This document shows, in pieces, positions 35,271 to 44,288 of a stretch of 64,000 bases of DNA. Position numbers and translations under genes: made by a program. The DNA is taken from positions 2,728,001-2,792,000 of the forward strand of contig QCXZ01000003.1 of assembly GCA_025024175.1 (NCBI GenBank), read 5' to 3'. The notes beneath the pieces are model-generated. The model made no database searches and was not told the origin of the DNA. It was given only the letters and a program-made list of their open reading frames with translations. Within the stretch, counting starts at the first letter, position 1. Each line of letters begins with the position of its first letter. Origin of the DNA: Rhyzopertha dominica. Taxonomy: Eukaryota; Arthropoda; Insecta; Coleoptera; Bostrichidae.

Positions 35271-38200
35271 CATTAAAGGTGTTCTATTGTGTCTGTCTTT
35301 CACATTTAATTCAGCCCCATGTTCCAGTAACATTTGAACTATGTCCACTTGATTTCCCATTATAGCATATGTTAGGGGAGTGAGGTCTATGATGTTTCTG
35401 GTATTTATGTTAGCACCATGTTCGATTAACTTCTGTGCTATATTTACGTGACCATGTAGTACGGCTAAGTGCAAACTTGAAAATCCCTGTGTGCTTTTTG
35501 CATTTACGTCAGCATGTCTTTCTAATAACTTATCAACAATCTCACTATAACCATGCATGCTAGCAACCATTAATGCTGTTTTGCCATCATTGTCTTTAGC
35601 ATCCAACTTAGCTCCCTGATCAATTAGTTCTTGCACAATATTTATGTGACCTCCTAATGCAGAAACATGCAAGCTTGACTGGCCATTATTGTCTGTAGCT
35701 TCCAAATCAGCCTGATTTTTTAGTAGCAAATCAACGACGTCGCTATGACCCTTGGCCGCTGCCAAAAATAATGGCGTAGAGTTCTGATCACTTTTAGCAT
35801 TAACTTCAGCTTGGTGTTTAATAAGTTTTTCCGCCACATGTAAATGACCATTCAGTGCAGCAAAGTGTAAACTTGTAAGGCCTTTTTCGTCTGCTCTTCT
35901 CACGTCAGCTTGCATTGCTAATAAAATATCAACAATATCAGCATGTCCTTCCCAAGCTGCAGCCATTAAAGGTGTCCTATTTTGACAGTCTCCAAAATTT
36001 AATTCAGCTCCTTGCTTTAGCAACTCTCGCACCATATCCGCATGACCATTTCTTACTGCATATGTTAGGGGTCTATAGCTCCAAAGGTCTTGGGCATTTA
36101 TTTCAGCTCCATGTCTCAATAACATTTGAGCTATATGCACTTGACCAGACTGTGCAGCAAAATGCAAACTTGAAAGCAAATTTGCATCTTTAGCATTTAC
36201 ATCAGCATTTTTTGCCAATAACATACCAACAATGTCAACATGGCCATTGCATGCTGCTAGTATTAAAGGTGTTGCACAGTTTTTCCCACAAAGATTTACA
36301 TCAGCTCCCAGTTCTATTAAATGCTGTACTATCTCCGCATGTCCATTGAATGCAGCAGAAAATAAATGAAAATTGATTTCACGTTTAACATTACCTTCAG
36401 TAATGTTAGTGTGACCACTACTTGTCGGTATTAATGGTGTTATCTTGTTGCTGTTTAAGACATCTGTTTTAGCACCATGTTCAATCAGTCTTTGCATAAT
36501 ATCAACACGATCATGATGCAGCGCAGCATTCAAACATGTGAAACCATGTCTGTCTTCAACATTGACATCAGCTTCATTTTCCAATAACACGTCAATGATG
36601 TTAATGTCACCTTTACATACTGCTAACATTAATGGTACAACACCATCTGTACTTCTAGCATTTACTTCAGCTTGATATTCAATCAATTTTTGAACTACAT
36701 CTATGTGGCCATTGTGTGCAGCAGCATGCAAGCTTGCGAAACCCTCTTTATTCTTTGCATTCACCTTTGCTTCGTTTGACAGTAATACATCAACAATTTT
36801 AATTTGTCCACTATTGGCTGCTAGCAGTAGTGGTGTATTACCATCTTTATCCTCAGCATTAATCTTCGCTCCATGGTCAATAAGTATTTTTACCACTTCT
36901 GTGTGACCATTTGCTGCAGCACAGTGTAAACTCGAAACAGCTTCTGCACTTGTTGCTTTCACATCGGCCTGGTTTGATAGTAACAGACCAACAATGTGAC
37001 TGTATCCTTTTCCTGATGCTAGTATTAGTGCTGTTGCACCATTTTTGGCTTTAATGTTCACTTGTACTTCATGTTCGATCAATTTTTGTACTATAGTAAA
37101 GTGACCACGGAAGGCAGCCACATGCAAGGCTGAAAAACCAGTTATATCTTCTACAGCTTCCAGATTGGCTTGTCCTTCTATCAAAACATTGAGCATGTTA
37201 ATGTGCCCTGCAGCTGCTGCAAGCATTAATGGTGTTATTCCATTATTGTTTTTAGCATTTACTTGGGCTCCATGTTTAATCAGTTTTTGTGCTATATTTG
37301 CATTGTTAAATGGTACAACGAAGTGTAAGCTTGAATAACCCTTAATATCCTTTGCTTCAACATCAGCTTGGTTTGCTAGCAGTAAATCAACAACCCCATT
37401 GTGGCCTTTTTTTGCTGCTAACATTAGTGGTGTGATCCCATCATTATTTCTAGTGTTAACTTCTGTTTTAGAATGAATCAATGCCTGCACTGTTTCTCCA
37501 TGTCCAAGAAAGGCTGCAACATGTAGACTTGAGTTTTCATTGTTGTCTTTAGCGTTTACATCTGCTTTCATTTCCACCAGCATGTCAATAATGTAACTAT
37601 GATCATTGTATGATGCTGACAGTAATGGAGTAGAACCGTCACAAGTACTGGCGTTTACGTCAGCTCCACATTCGATCAACTTTTTTATCATATTAACATG
37701 ACCATCTTCTGTTGCCAAGTGTAAACCCGAAATGTTTCTGCTGCCTTTTGCTTTCACATCAACATTTTGTGCTAGTAGTATGTCAACAATTTTGGTATGG
37801 TGATTCTTCGCTGCTAACATCAGTGGTGTTGCTCCTTTATCGTCTTTAACAGTTATGTCTGCTCCTGCTCCATATTCAATCAACTTTTGCACTACATCTG
37901 CATGACCATTTTTTGCAGCATAATGTAAGCTTGACATATTACCTTTGTCCCTTGCCATCACTTCAGCCTGGTTTTCTAGTAATATCGAAACTATGCCCAC
38001 ATGTCCTATACTAGCTGCGAGCATTAACGGTGTGAAATTTCCAGTTCCTTTGGCATTTACATCAGCTCCATATTTAATCAATTTTTCTACTGTGTGAACA
38101 TAGCGACTGAATATAGCAGAATGTAAGCTTGACATATCACCACCATCATGAGCTGCCATATCAGTGTGCTGCTCTAATAACATATCAATAATGTTGTTGT

Positions 38201-41200
38201 GACCATTATGTGCCGCTAGATTTAGTGGTGTAGTACCGTCATTTGATGTGGCATAAACTTCTGCACCATATTGGATTAACTTCTGTACTATGTCTTCACG
38301 CCCGTTAAGTGCAGCAAGATGTAAACTTGAATATCCACTAGTGGTCTTCTCTGTAGGATCAGCTTTGTTTTCTAATAATATATTAACAGTGTTGATATGT
38401 CCGTTCTGTGCTGCTAGCATAACAGGTACAACCCCGTCATTGGCTCTAGCATTTACTTCCGCTCCATACTCGATCAATTTGCATACTATTTCCTCATGGC
38501 CATTCTGTGAGGCATAATGTAAACTCGAAAAACCTTTTCTGTTCTTTGCTTTTGCATCAGCTTGGTTATCTAAAAGTACATCAACAACATTGGCATGACC
38601 ATGCTCCACTGCTAGGAGAAGCGGTGTTGCATTAGTGTCGCGTTTGGCATTTACTGCAGCTCCTTGTTCTATCAACTTCCGTACTACATCTATGTACCCA
38701 TATGTTGCAGCAGTGTGCAGGTTCGAAACTTCATTTTTGTCTTTTTCGTTTATTTCAGCCCCGTTCTCTAGTAGTATATTTATGACATCAACGTAATTGT
38801 TTCTTACTGCTAACATTAATGGTGTCATGTTGTCACAGTTTCTGACATTTACTTGAGCACCATATTCAATCAGTCGGTGAACCACACTTGCATGCCCATT
38901 CTTTACTGCAAAAAATAAGCTTGACTCTCCAGCGTTGTTAGTAGCATTGATATCGGCCCCAGTTTGTAGTAACATGTCAATGATGTTTTGGTCTCCTGCT
39001 TTCGCTGCATACATTAAAGGTGTTGTGCCACTGTTGTCTTTGACATCCACTTCAAAACTGTGTTCTGACAATAATGATAAGACAACAAATTCACGACCCC
39101 CAGCTGCAGCAGCATGTAACAAAGTAGTACCTTCCTCATCTTTATGATGCAATTTCAATAAATGGTTCTTTTGCAAAAAGTTGACTATACTAAGGCTTCC
39201 TGCACGAGCTGCTTTCAAGGCTGTATTGAATATGTCATGCAAAAGATGTTTAGTAAGGAATTCAAATATTTCCACATTATTTCCCACTATAGCACAATCC
39301 AACACACTTGTATCATGAAGGCTGATTGATTCAATATCACTACCTTCTTCAATACAACGTATGACGTCTTGAAGACTACCCCTTTTGGCTGCAGAAAACA
39401 ATTCATCTTGTTTTGCAATCAGGATCATGCTGTCTTTGCACCGCTTTACTAAGCTTACACTCCTGGCAGTACCAATCATTGCATTTTTATTCACTAAATC
39501 AAGTCCACCTAAGCATAATTTCTCTGCGTTGCATCTAACAGAAATTAATGGATGAACAGGTAGAAGCTCAACGAGTATGTTACCGTGGGCCAAATAATTA
39601 CGTAATGGCTTTCCAATCAAAATTGGACAGTAGGCATCAAATGGTGAATGTGGTTTAAAAAATTCCCAAGCTTCCAGTTCTTCAAAAAGCTGCAAGAGTA
39701 AGTACTGCATTGCTTCTTGTTGTCCTTCAGTGTTTGTTTCAAAGACAGTAGTCAATTTGCTGAGGTTCTGTCTGTAGCATTTCTGCAAGACTGTTTTAAT
39801 AACATCATGTAAATGATCTTTAGCTTTGTTTACACTGCTCAGAGAAAGAAGAAACTTCTTTATGTATAAAATGGTCTGCGTAAGAGATACGTTTTTAGCC
39901 CTTAAATTATCCAGTAATGTAGTATACTTACTTTGAAGTTCTTTTAAGCATGCTTTACATGTCTTGAAGTCATCTTTCATAAATGCTGCTTTCAGTTTAG
40001 TTTTAAAGTGTTCGTCCTTGTTTAACGTATCAACCAAATCATTAAAGGATTGTTTGTCACACTCTGAACTTTGAGCTAAAGGTTTCTCTACAGCTTTGAT
40101 TAGTTTAGCTTTAGTGTTATGATAATTCACCTGTTCCTGCAAATCTGCTAGTGCATCTGCTGATAATGAATTTGCAATTTCTGTTAAAGTGCTTTTTAAC
40201 TCTTTGAGTTTTCCACTTTGTTTATCACTCCCTTCCTTTTCCAGAATATGTCTGAATTTAGTGATTTTTTTAAGTCCAGTTGCTTTATCAAAAATATAAA
40301 TTATGTGTTCCATGTCTCCATGCAAATTTTCATGTGTGTTACTTCTTGCAATTTCACGTAGTTCTTCAACAACTTCACTAAGCACATATTTTAAGGGGTC
40401 AAATATTTCTTGTCGAGGTAATTGCAAATGATCAAATAAATGTTTTGCTTCTGTTTTTAAGATGGACAGATTGTTGTTTCTTTGTATAATGGTGTAAAGA
40501 CTTTTCAATTCATTCTCATATTTCTTTTTAAACAGATACGGTTCACGCTGTTTAACTTCCGTCAGTTCTTTAAGATCTTCAAGCAATTTCTTTTGATGCA
40601 TTGTTTTATTGGTCCACTTTGGATCTATTTCTTCAAGTATCTTCTGAATTTTGTGTGCAACATGTTCTTGGTAATGTTGTACATCAAAATCTTCCATTTT
40701 AATGCATGTGAGGGTTATGCCCAATTCCTTTGCTTTGGATAAAGTGATACAGTCAACAACTTTGTTCAAAAATACTTTCAGCCCTTCTACTTTCTTACGA
40801 TACAGCAAATCCAAAATCTCAGTATGCATCTTTAAGATATCATTTCGAAGATCGTAGATGGAATATAATTGCATTTCTTCAGTTTTAGTTTCCAGAGTGT
40901 GAGACAAACTATCTCTTAGAGAAGTGATGACTTCTTTCATGTTTCTAGGTGTAAGGATAAGCAGTAGCGTGTGCACATCTTCCGACAAGTTGGGGGACTG
41001 AACTGTGTCCTTTAAGCATTCGCCTATTACCTGCAAGGCACTTTCAATCACTAATACACCTATTTTCTTGTTGCTATCAAGGTCGATTGACTTCACAAGT
41101 TGAAAGTAACGTTCTATTTTCTTCAACGAGTACACGTCTTTCAGTAGGTTAAAATCACTATATAACTCCTTAAATTGATGATGCTTACTACTAATATTCT

Positions 41201-42194
41201 TAACGATGGTTTTACGATTTGGCAATCTGCCTTTTTTGTAAGTAGCATTGCTTACTTCACACAGAACCTCAACAAACTTCTGCAAGTAAAGTAATATTTT
41301 ATCCTTGTCCATCACCAGCTTATAAACATCATCTGCTTCTGGATGTTTAGTGACACAAAGTAGATAGGTGACTAAGCAAAATTCCATTTCTTCCCAAGGT
41401 AAGTCCATGTAGGTCGGAGTCATTTCCCGTTTTAAGACAGATAAATTTTGAGCAATGAATCTTGCAATGAAAGCAAACTTAAGATCCACATCTTGCCCAT
41501 TTTCACCGAAGTATGTGTTGTGCAGCTCATGTTGAAGCTTGGAAATCATATCAACACGTTCCTTTATAGTGATTAGGTCACATCTTGGCGTACTTTCCTT
41601 GTCTGAATCAGCAAAGAAACGTAGGTTTGTCAATGTATGGATCACGCAGTAATCCATTTCACTTGATATGGGTACGTTGATTATTTTTAGGTGTTCGTAA
41701 GCTTCAGATAGTACATCGTCAAGATGTTTTTTATCTAATCCTCTTTGTTCAATCAACAAATCAAGTAAATCTGGACAACCAAAATGTATCGTATTGTAAA
41801 ACATCTTATACTCTGCTTCTTGGCTGTTGTTTTCCAACGTAACACATTGCAACAAGTTGATTTTCTCTTCTTTTGTTAGATCTTTGATGGTGGAATGCTT
41901 ATGCTCAACAAGGAATTTGGCTATACTACATCTTTCGTACTTAATAGCAATCTTTAGTGCATCAGAAATATCAGCAGTTGGGTCCAGTTTCAGGAAGTAC
42001 TTAACAAGTTGTAACCACCCGTACTGTATTGCAAGATGTAAAGCGGTGCTACCATTTTCGTTTGTTACTGACAAGAATACTCCAACTTGGTCGGCATTAA
42101 CAGAAGTAAGACAATAATGGACAAATCTGACATTTCCATTTTGTGCCGCCCACAAAAAGCTTTCAGGAGTATAAATTACTTCAGAATCAGTCAT
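34032..42194 (-). CDS. Giant ankyrin-repeat protein with helical, HEPN-like middle region
   Basis: One uninterrupted coding exon of about 2720 residues, starting at ATG 42194-42192 (MTDSEVIYTPESFLWAAQNG); the GTG three codons upstream is not needed. Residues 1-150 contain a few ankyrin repeats. About 150-900 is a helix-rich, lysine-rich region of no family I can name. It ends with GKPLRNYLAHGN (R865 to H870), an RX4H motif as in HEPN domains. From about 928 to the stop run some 54 ankyrin repeats of 33 residues (TPLMLAA, IVDMLL, GADVNAK). The last repeat is cut short by the stop. The repeats are diverged except for long-period duplications at the C-terminus. No signal peptide or membrane segment is seen; probably cytoplasmic. 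One N at 34812. Confidence 0.85.
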   Translation of the reverse strand: MTDSEVIYTPESFLWAAQNGNVRFVHYCLTSVNADQVGVFLSVTNENGSTALHLAIQYGWLQLVKYFLKLDPTADISDALKIAIKYERCSIAKFLVEHKHSTIKDLTKEEKINLLQCVTLENNSQEAEYKMFYNTIHFGCPDLLDLLIEQRGLDKKHLDDVLSEAYEHLKIINVPISSEMDYCVIHTLTNLRFFADSDKESTPRCDLITIKERVDMISKLQHELHNTYFGENGQDVDLKFAFIARFIAQNLSVLKREMTPTYMDLPWEEMEFCLVTYLLCVTKHPEADDVYKLVMDKDKILLYLQKFVEVLCEVSNATYKKGRLPNRKTIVKNISSKHHQFKELYSDFNLLKDVYSLKKIERYFQLVKSIDLDSNKKIGVLVIESALQVIGECLKDTVQSPNLSEDVHTLLLILTPRNMKEVITSLRDSLSHTLETKTEEMQLYSIYDLRNDILKMHTEILDLLYRKKVEGLKVFLNKVVDCITLSKAKELGITLTCIKMEDFDVQHYQEHVAHKIQKILEEIDPKWTNKTMHQKKLLEDLKELTEVKQREPYLFKKKYENELKSLYTIIQRNNNLSILKTEAKHLFDHLQLPRQEIFDPLKYVLSEVVEELREIARSNTHENLHGDMEHIIYIFDKATGLKKITKFRHILEKEGSDKQSGKLKELKSTLTEIANSLSADALADLQEQVNYHNTKAKLIKAVEKPLAQSSECDKQSFNDLVDTLNKDEHFKTKLKAAFMKDDFKTCKACLKELQSKYTTLLDNLRAKNVSLTQTILYIKKFLLSLSSVNKAKDHLHDVIKTVLQKCYRQNLSKLTTVFETNTEGQQEAMQYLLLQLFEELEAWEFFKPHSPFDAYCPILIGKPLRNYLAHGNILVELLPVHPLISVRCNAEKLCLGGLDLVNKNAMIGTARSVSLVKRCKDSMILIAKQDELFSAAKRGSLQDVIRCIEEGSDIESISLHDTSVLDCAIVGNNVEIFEFLTKHLLHDIFNTALKAARAGSLSIVNFLQKNHLLKLHHKDEEGTTLLHAAAAGGREFVVLSLLSEHSFEVDVKDNSGTTPLMYAAKAGDQNIIDMLLQTGADINATNNAGESSLFFAVKNGHASVVHRLIEYGAQVNVRNCDNMTPLMLAVRNNYVDVINILLENGAEINEKDKNEVSNLHTAATYGYIDVVRKLIEQGAAVNAKRDTNATPLLLAVEHGHANVVDVLLDNQADAKAKNRKGFSSLHYASQNGHEEIVCKLIEYGAEVNARANDGVVPVMLAAQNGHINTVNILLENKADPTEKTTSGYSSLHLAALNGREDIVQKLIQYGAEVYATSNDGTTPLNLAAHNGHNNIIDMLLEQHTDMAAHDGGDMSSLHSAIFSRYVHTVEKLIKYGADVNAKGTGNFTPLMLAASIGHVGIVSILLENQAEVMARDKGNMSSLHYAAKNGHADVVQKLIEYGAGADITVKDDKGATPLMLAAKNHHTKIVDILLAQNVDVKAKGSRNISGLHLATEDGHVNMIKKLIECGADVNASTCDGSTPLLSASYNDHSYIIDMLVEMKADVNAKDNNENSSLHVAAFLGHGETVQALIHSKTEVNTRNNDGITPLMLAAKKGHNGVVDLLLANQADVEAKDIKGYSSLHFVVPFNNANIAQKLIKHGAQVNAKNNNGITPLMLAAAAGHINMLNVLIEGQANLEAVEDITGFSALHVAAFRGHFTIVQKLIEHEVQVNIKAKNGATALILASGKGYSHIVGLLLSNQADVKATSAEAVSSLHCAAANGHTEVVKILIDHGAKINAEDKDGNTPLLLAANSGQIKIVDVLLSNEAKVNAKNKEGFASLHAAAHNGHIDVVQKLIEYQAEVNARSTDGVVPLMLAVCKGDINIIDVLLENEADVNVEDRHGFTCLNAALHHDRVDIMQRLIEHGAKTDVLNSNKITPLIPTSSGHTNITEGNVKREINFHLFSAAFNGHAEIVQHLIELGADVNLCGKNCATPLILAACNGHVDIVGMLLAKNADVNAKDANLLSSLHFAAQSGQVHIAQMLLRHGAEINAQDLWSYRPLTYAVRNGHADMVRELLKQGAELNFGDCQNRTPLMAAAWEGHADIVDILLAMQADVRRADEKGLTSLHFAALNGHLHVAEKLIKHQAEVNAKSDQNSTPLFLAAAKGHSDVVDLLLKNQADLEATDNNGQSSLHVSALGGHINIVQELIDQGAKLDAKDNDGKTALMVASMHGYSEIVDKLLERHADVNAKSTQGFSSLHLAVLHGHVNIAQKLIEHGANINTRNIIDLTPLTYAIMGNQVDIVQMLLEHGAELNVKDRHNRTPLMAAVWIGHANVIDILLAKLADVRIRDKEGYTSLHYAARNGDVYATHRLIEHQAEVNARNDHNSTPLTLAAEYGYGELVDLLVKSEADLEARDNDGQTGLHVSALANHADVLQKLIDYGANLDAKDNDGKTALMLAIEYGHGNIVDMLLERHADXNAKSTQGLLGLHLATLNGHVNIVQKLIELGAEVNVRTDHNSTPLTLAAEYGYGDLVDLLVKSQADLEARDNDGQTGLHVSALANHADVLQKLIDYGAKLDTTDNDGKTPLMLAIEHGHGNIVDMLLERHADINTKSTEGFSNLHLAALHGHVHIAQKLIEHGAEVNVRTDHNSTPLTLAAAHGHSNVVDFLLKNQADSEARDNNGQTALHVSALANHADVLQKLIDHGAKLDVEDNDGKTALMLALENDYINIVSMLLT
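35365..36070 (-). repeat. 693-bp older duplication period in the ankyrin array
   Basis: The GCATATGTTAGGG anchor appears at 35365 and 36058, 693 bp apart. That equals 231 residues or seven repeats. The proteins match in order (LTYA.., NRTPLMAA.., ADVR.., NSTPL..) but at lower identity than the 396-bp units. Confidence 0.7.
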
Positions 42195-42250
42195 GATTCT
42201 CACACTAGATTGAGTTTTACTGCACTTTCTCTTGTTCCATTCTACTTAAT

Positions 42251-42314
42251 CTAAATGTTATAGATATAAAAATAAGTTTAACCAAGAAGGTAATATATTA
42301 AATATTTAACTCAC
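42251..42314 (-). other. Probable 5' UTR intron of the ankyrin gene
   Basis: On the minus strand a good donor GAGCAG|GTGAGT (42314) and an acceptor AACATTTAG (42251) lie just upstream of the start codon, giving a 64-bp intron of typical insect size. Confidence 0.6.
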
Positions 42315-42370
42315 CTGCTCCGGTATTTATTTTTCTCGTACACTGTACAAATAGAACAGAAAGATTGTTG

Positions 42371-42377
42371 TTATATA
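42371..42377 (-). promoter_or_regulatory. Candidate TATA box of the ankyrin gene
   Basis: GGATATATAAC on the minus strand, about 55 bp upstream of the proposed first donor. Position fits a core promoter; not otherwise supported. Confidence 0.4.
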
Positions 42378-42534
42378 TCCTTTTTCTTATCAATACTGTC
42401 AGTATCACAAAATATTTGTGAAGTTTTCCTTGAATCAAAACAATAGAATGTACCTAATCTAATCAGGGTATTAATACAATTTAGCTTGAAATGAATCACA
42501 CTTGCACAAACAACCAGTAAATCGATTGCAATTG

Positions 42535-43490
42535 CAATCTGTTGCACCAGGAAGTTTTCAAAAGTTTATAGATAGCCGCTTGGTTGGAATTCCTAGAGCG
42601 AGTCCATATCATGATAACGTTTTGATTGTGGGAAATGACATGGAAGATTTTTATGTGAAAGTTCTGTGAAGTTTTCAGAAGGATACAAAGAGATGGCCTA
42701 AAACTGAAGAAAGAAAAATGCATTTTCAGTGAAGGTTCAATAGATTTTGTAGGTACCAAGTAACAAAACAGAATTGCAAGCATTTCTTGGTCTTGTGAAT
42801 TTCCACCACTTGTTTTTAAAAGACAAAGCAATGATTGCTAAAAAATTACATCGCCTATTGGACAAAAACACTCCATAGTTTTGGACGAAGGAACATGATA
42901 AAAAATTCAATAGTTTGAAGCAGCTGTTATCGTCATTAACCTGCGATGCGTCTTCATATAGAATTTGTGCAGTGCTTAGTTAACTAAATTTATATGTGGA
43001 GTTACCAGTTGCATTCTACTCAAGAAGGATGAGCAAAACTCAACGAAACTAGGCAATTTGCTAAGCAAGTGTTATAACATCAATAAAAAAAATTCACCAG
43101 TACCGTTTGGACAGGAATTTAAAATTCGGACCAACTATTAGGTTTATTTATTTTTTTTATTATTTTTCCAAGATTACTTCGATGGTGTTTGATACTAGGT
43201 GCATATAAGTATAAATTAGTATACTTACCTGGATTGAAGATATGCAATGTATAATATGATCTAACTAGATTGTCACTAGAAGTACCCAAAAAGGCCATAC
43301 CTTCTGATATAGATGTGTTAATGCTGGAATGTGCACCTGAAACAATGACTGCAAAAGAAATTGTACTGTTTACAAGAAATGATCAGATACTATCATGAAT
43401 GCTGTCATTCTGCACTCTGGTATTGTTAATACAAAATCATTGCCTCAAAGCAACTGCTGGTGGCCAGGGCTCGATCGTGATATAAAAACC
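42535..43490 (+). pseudogene. Ty3/gypsy retrotransposon fossil
   Basis: Broken plus-strand frames follow the order of a gypsy pol gene. Around 42550-42660 are FQKFIDSRLVGIPRASPYHDNVLIVGNDMED-like phrases (RT palm, with the YxDD motif degenerate). Next come KLKKEKCIFSEGSIDF-like sequence and ELQAFLGLVNFHH in the thumb and connection, then a CDAS segment from RNase H. Near 43350-43470 are remnants of the integrase zinc-binding region. Multiple stops and frameshifts; no LTRs found. Inert and old. Confidence 0.7.
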
Positions 43491-44288
43491 CCTGCAAATT
43501 GAATGAGTACTTGCACATCCAATTGTCAAATTGAAAATTACTTTTTTATTTCTTATATTATACGATCAATAATGAGGTTTTGAGCATTTTTTCTCTCTAC
43601 ACATTTTTTTCTATGACAAATGGTACTCGTAATATTAGCAAAAATACATAAATTTTTAAAATCTCTTTTTTGTAAATAACTCGAAAATTAACTTAAAAAA
43701 TTGCGAGTGCTTTTCGATCAGAAATTTTATTTTCTATATAACAGCAAAATTTAAATAAAATTATGTGGACAGGGTCCAAAATCCAGTATTTGGAAATATT
43801 TTGAAAATTAAATAAATAAACTTTTTAAAACACTTGTGAGAGATTTTATTTCCTTTCTGAAGGTATATTAAGTATATTCGGAGATATTTAGGAAAAAACT
43901 TTTTTACTCGCAAATATCCCGATATCCTACTTACCCCAAAAACAATAGATCGCTTTGGGTAGTTGAGATTTATTTGTATGCCAAATTTCAAGTTCATATG
44001 TTGTCTTTCGAAAGTTATCGCGTCCACACACAAAACCACAGACAGACAAGAATTTTTTTACGTTTTCGATCATTTTAAAGCGATTGAGCAAAAAAAACTT
44101 TTGAGAGTTTTTTCGCCGATACAGTACTTCCCATCCATTGGATGTGGAAGTAATTCATTTATGAATAGAAAAAGATCAAGATTGATCTGAAATTTCTTTA
44201 ATATCATATGCACAATTATTCATCATGAACTCAGCAATATATAAAACAAGTAATAAATTAATTATGTACCCTAACCTAATATTCACAG
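43491..44288. other. Intergenic with an interspersed-repeat-like tract
   Basis: 43760-44150 is repeat-like, with a phrase around 43990-44045 (AAAGTTATCGCGTCCACACA, then tandem CAGACAGACA) of the kind seen in dispersed insect repeats. The 94-codon frame on - is not a convincing gene. Confidence 0.4.

Noticed and set aside
36703..39147. Several plus-strand frames opposite the ankyrin gene
   Set aside because: They are antisense shadows of the 33-residue repeat coding sequence.
43761..44039. 92-codon minus-strand frame
   Set aside because: It lies in an interspersed-repeat-like tract and shows no recognisable protein domain.
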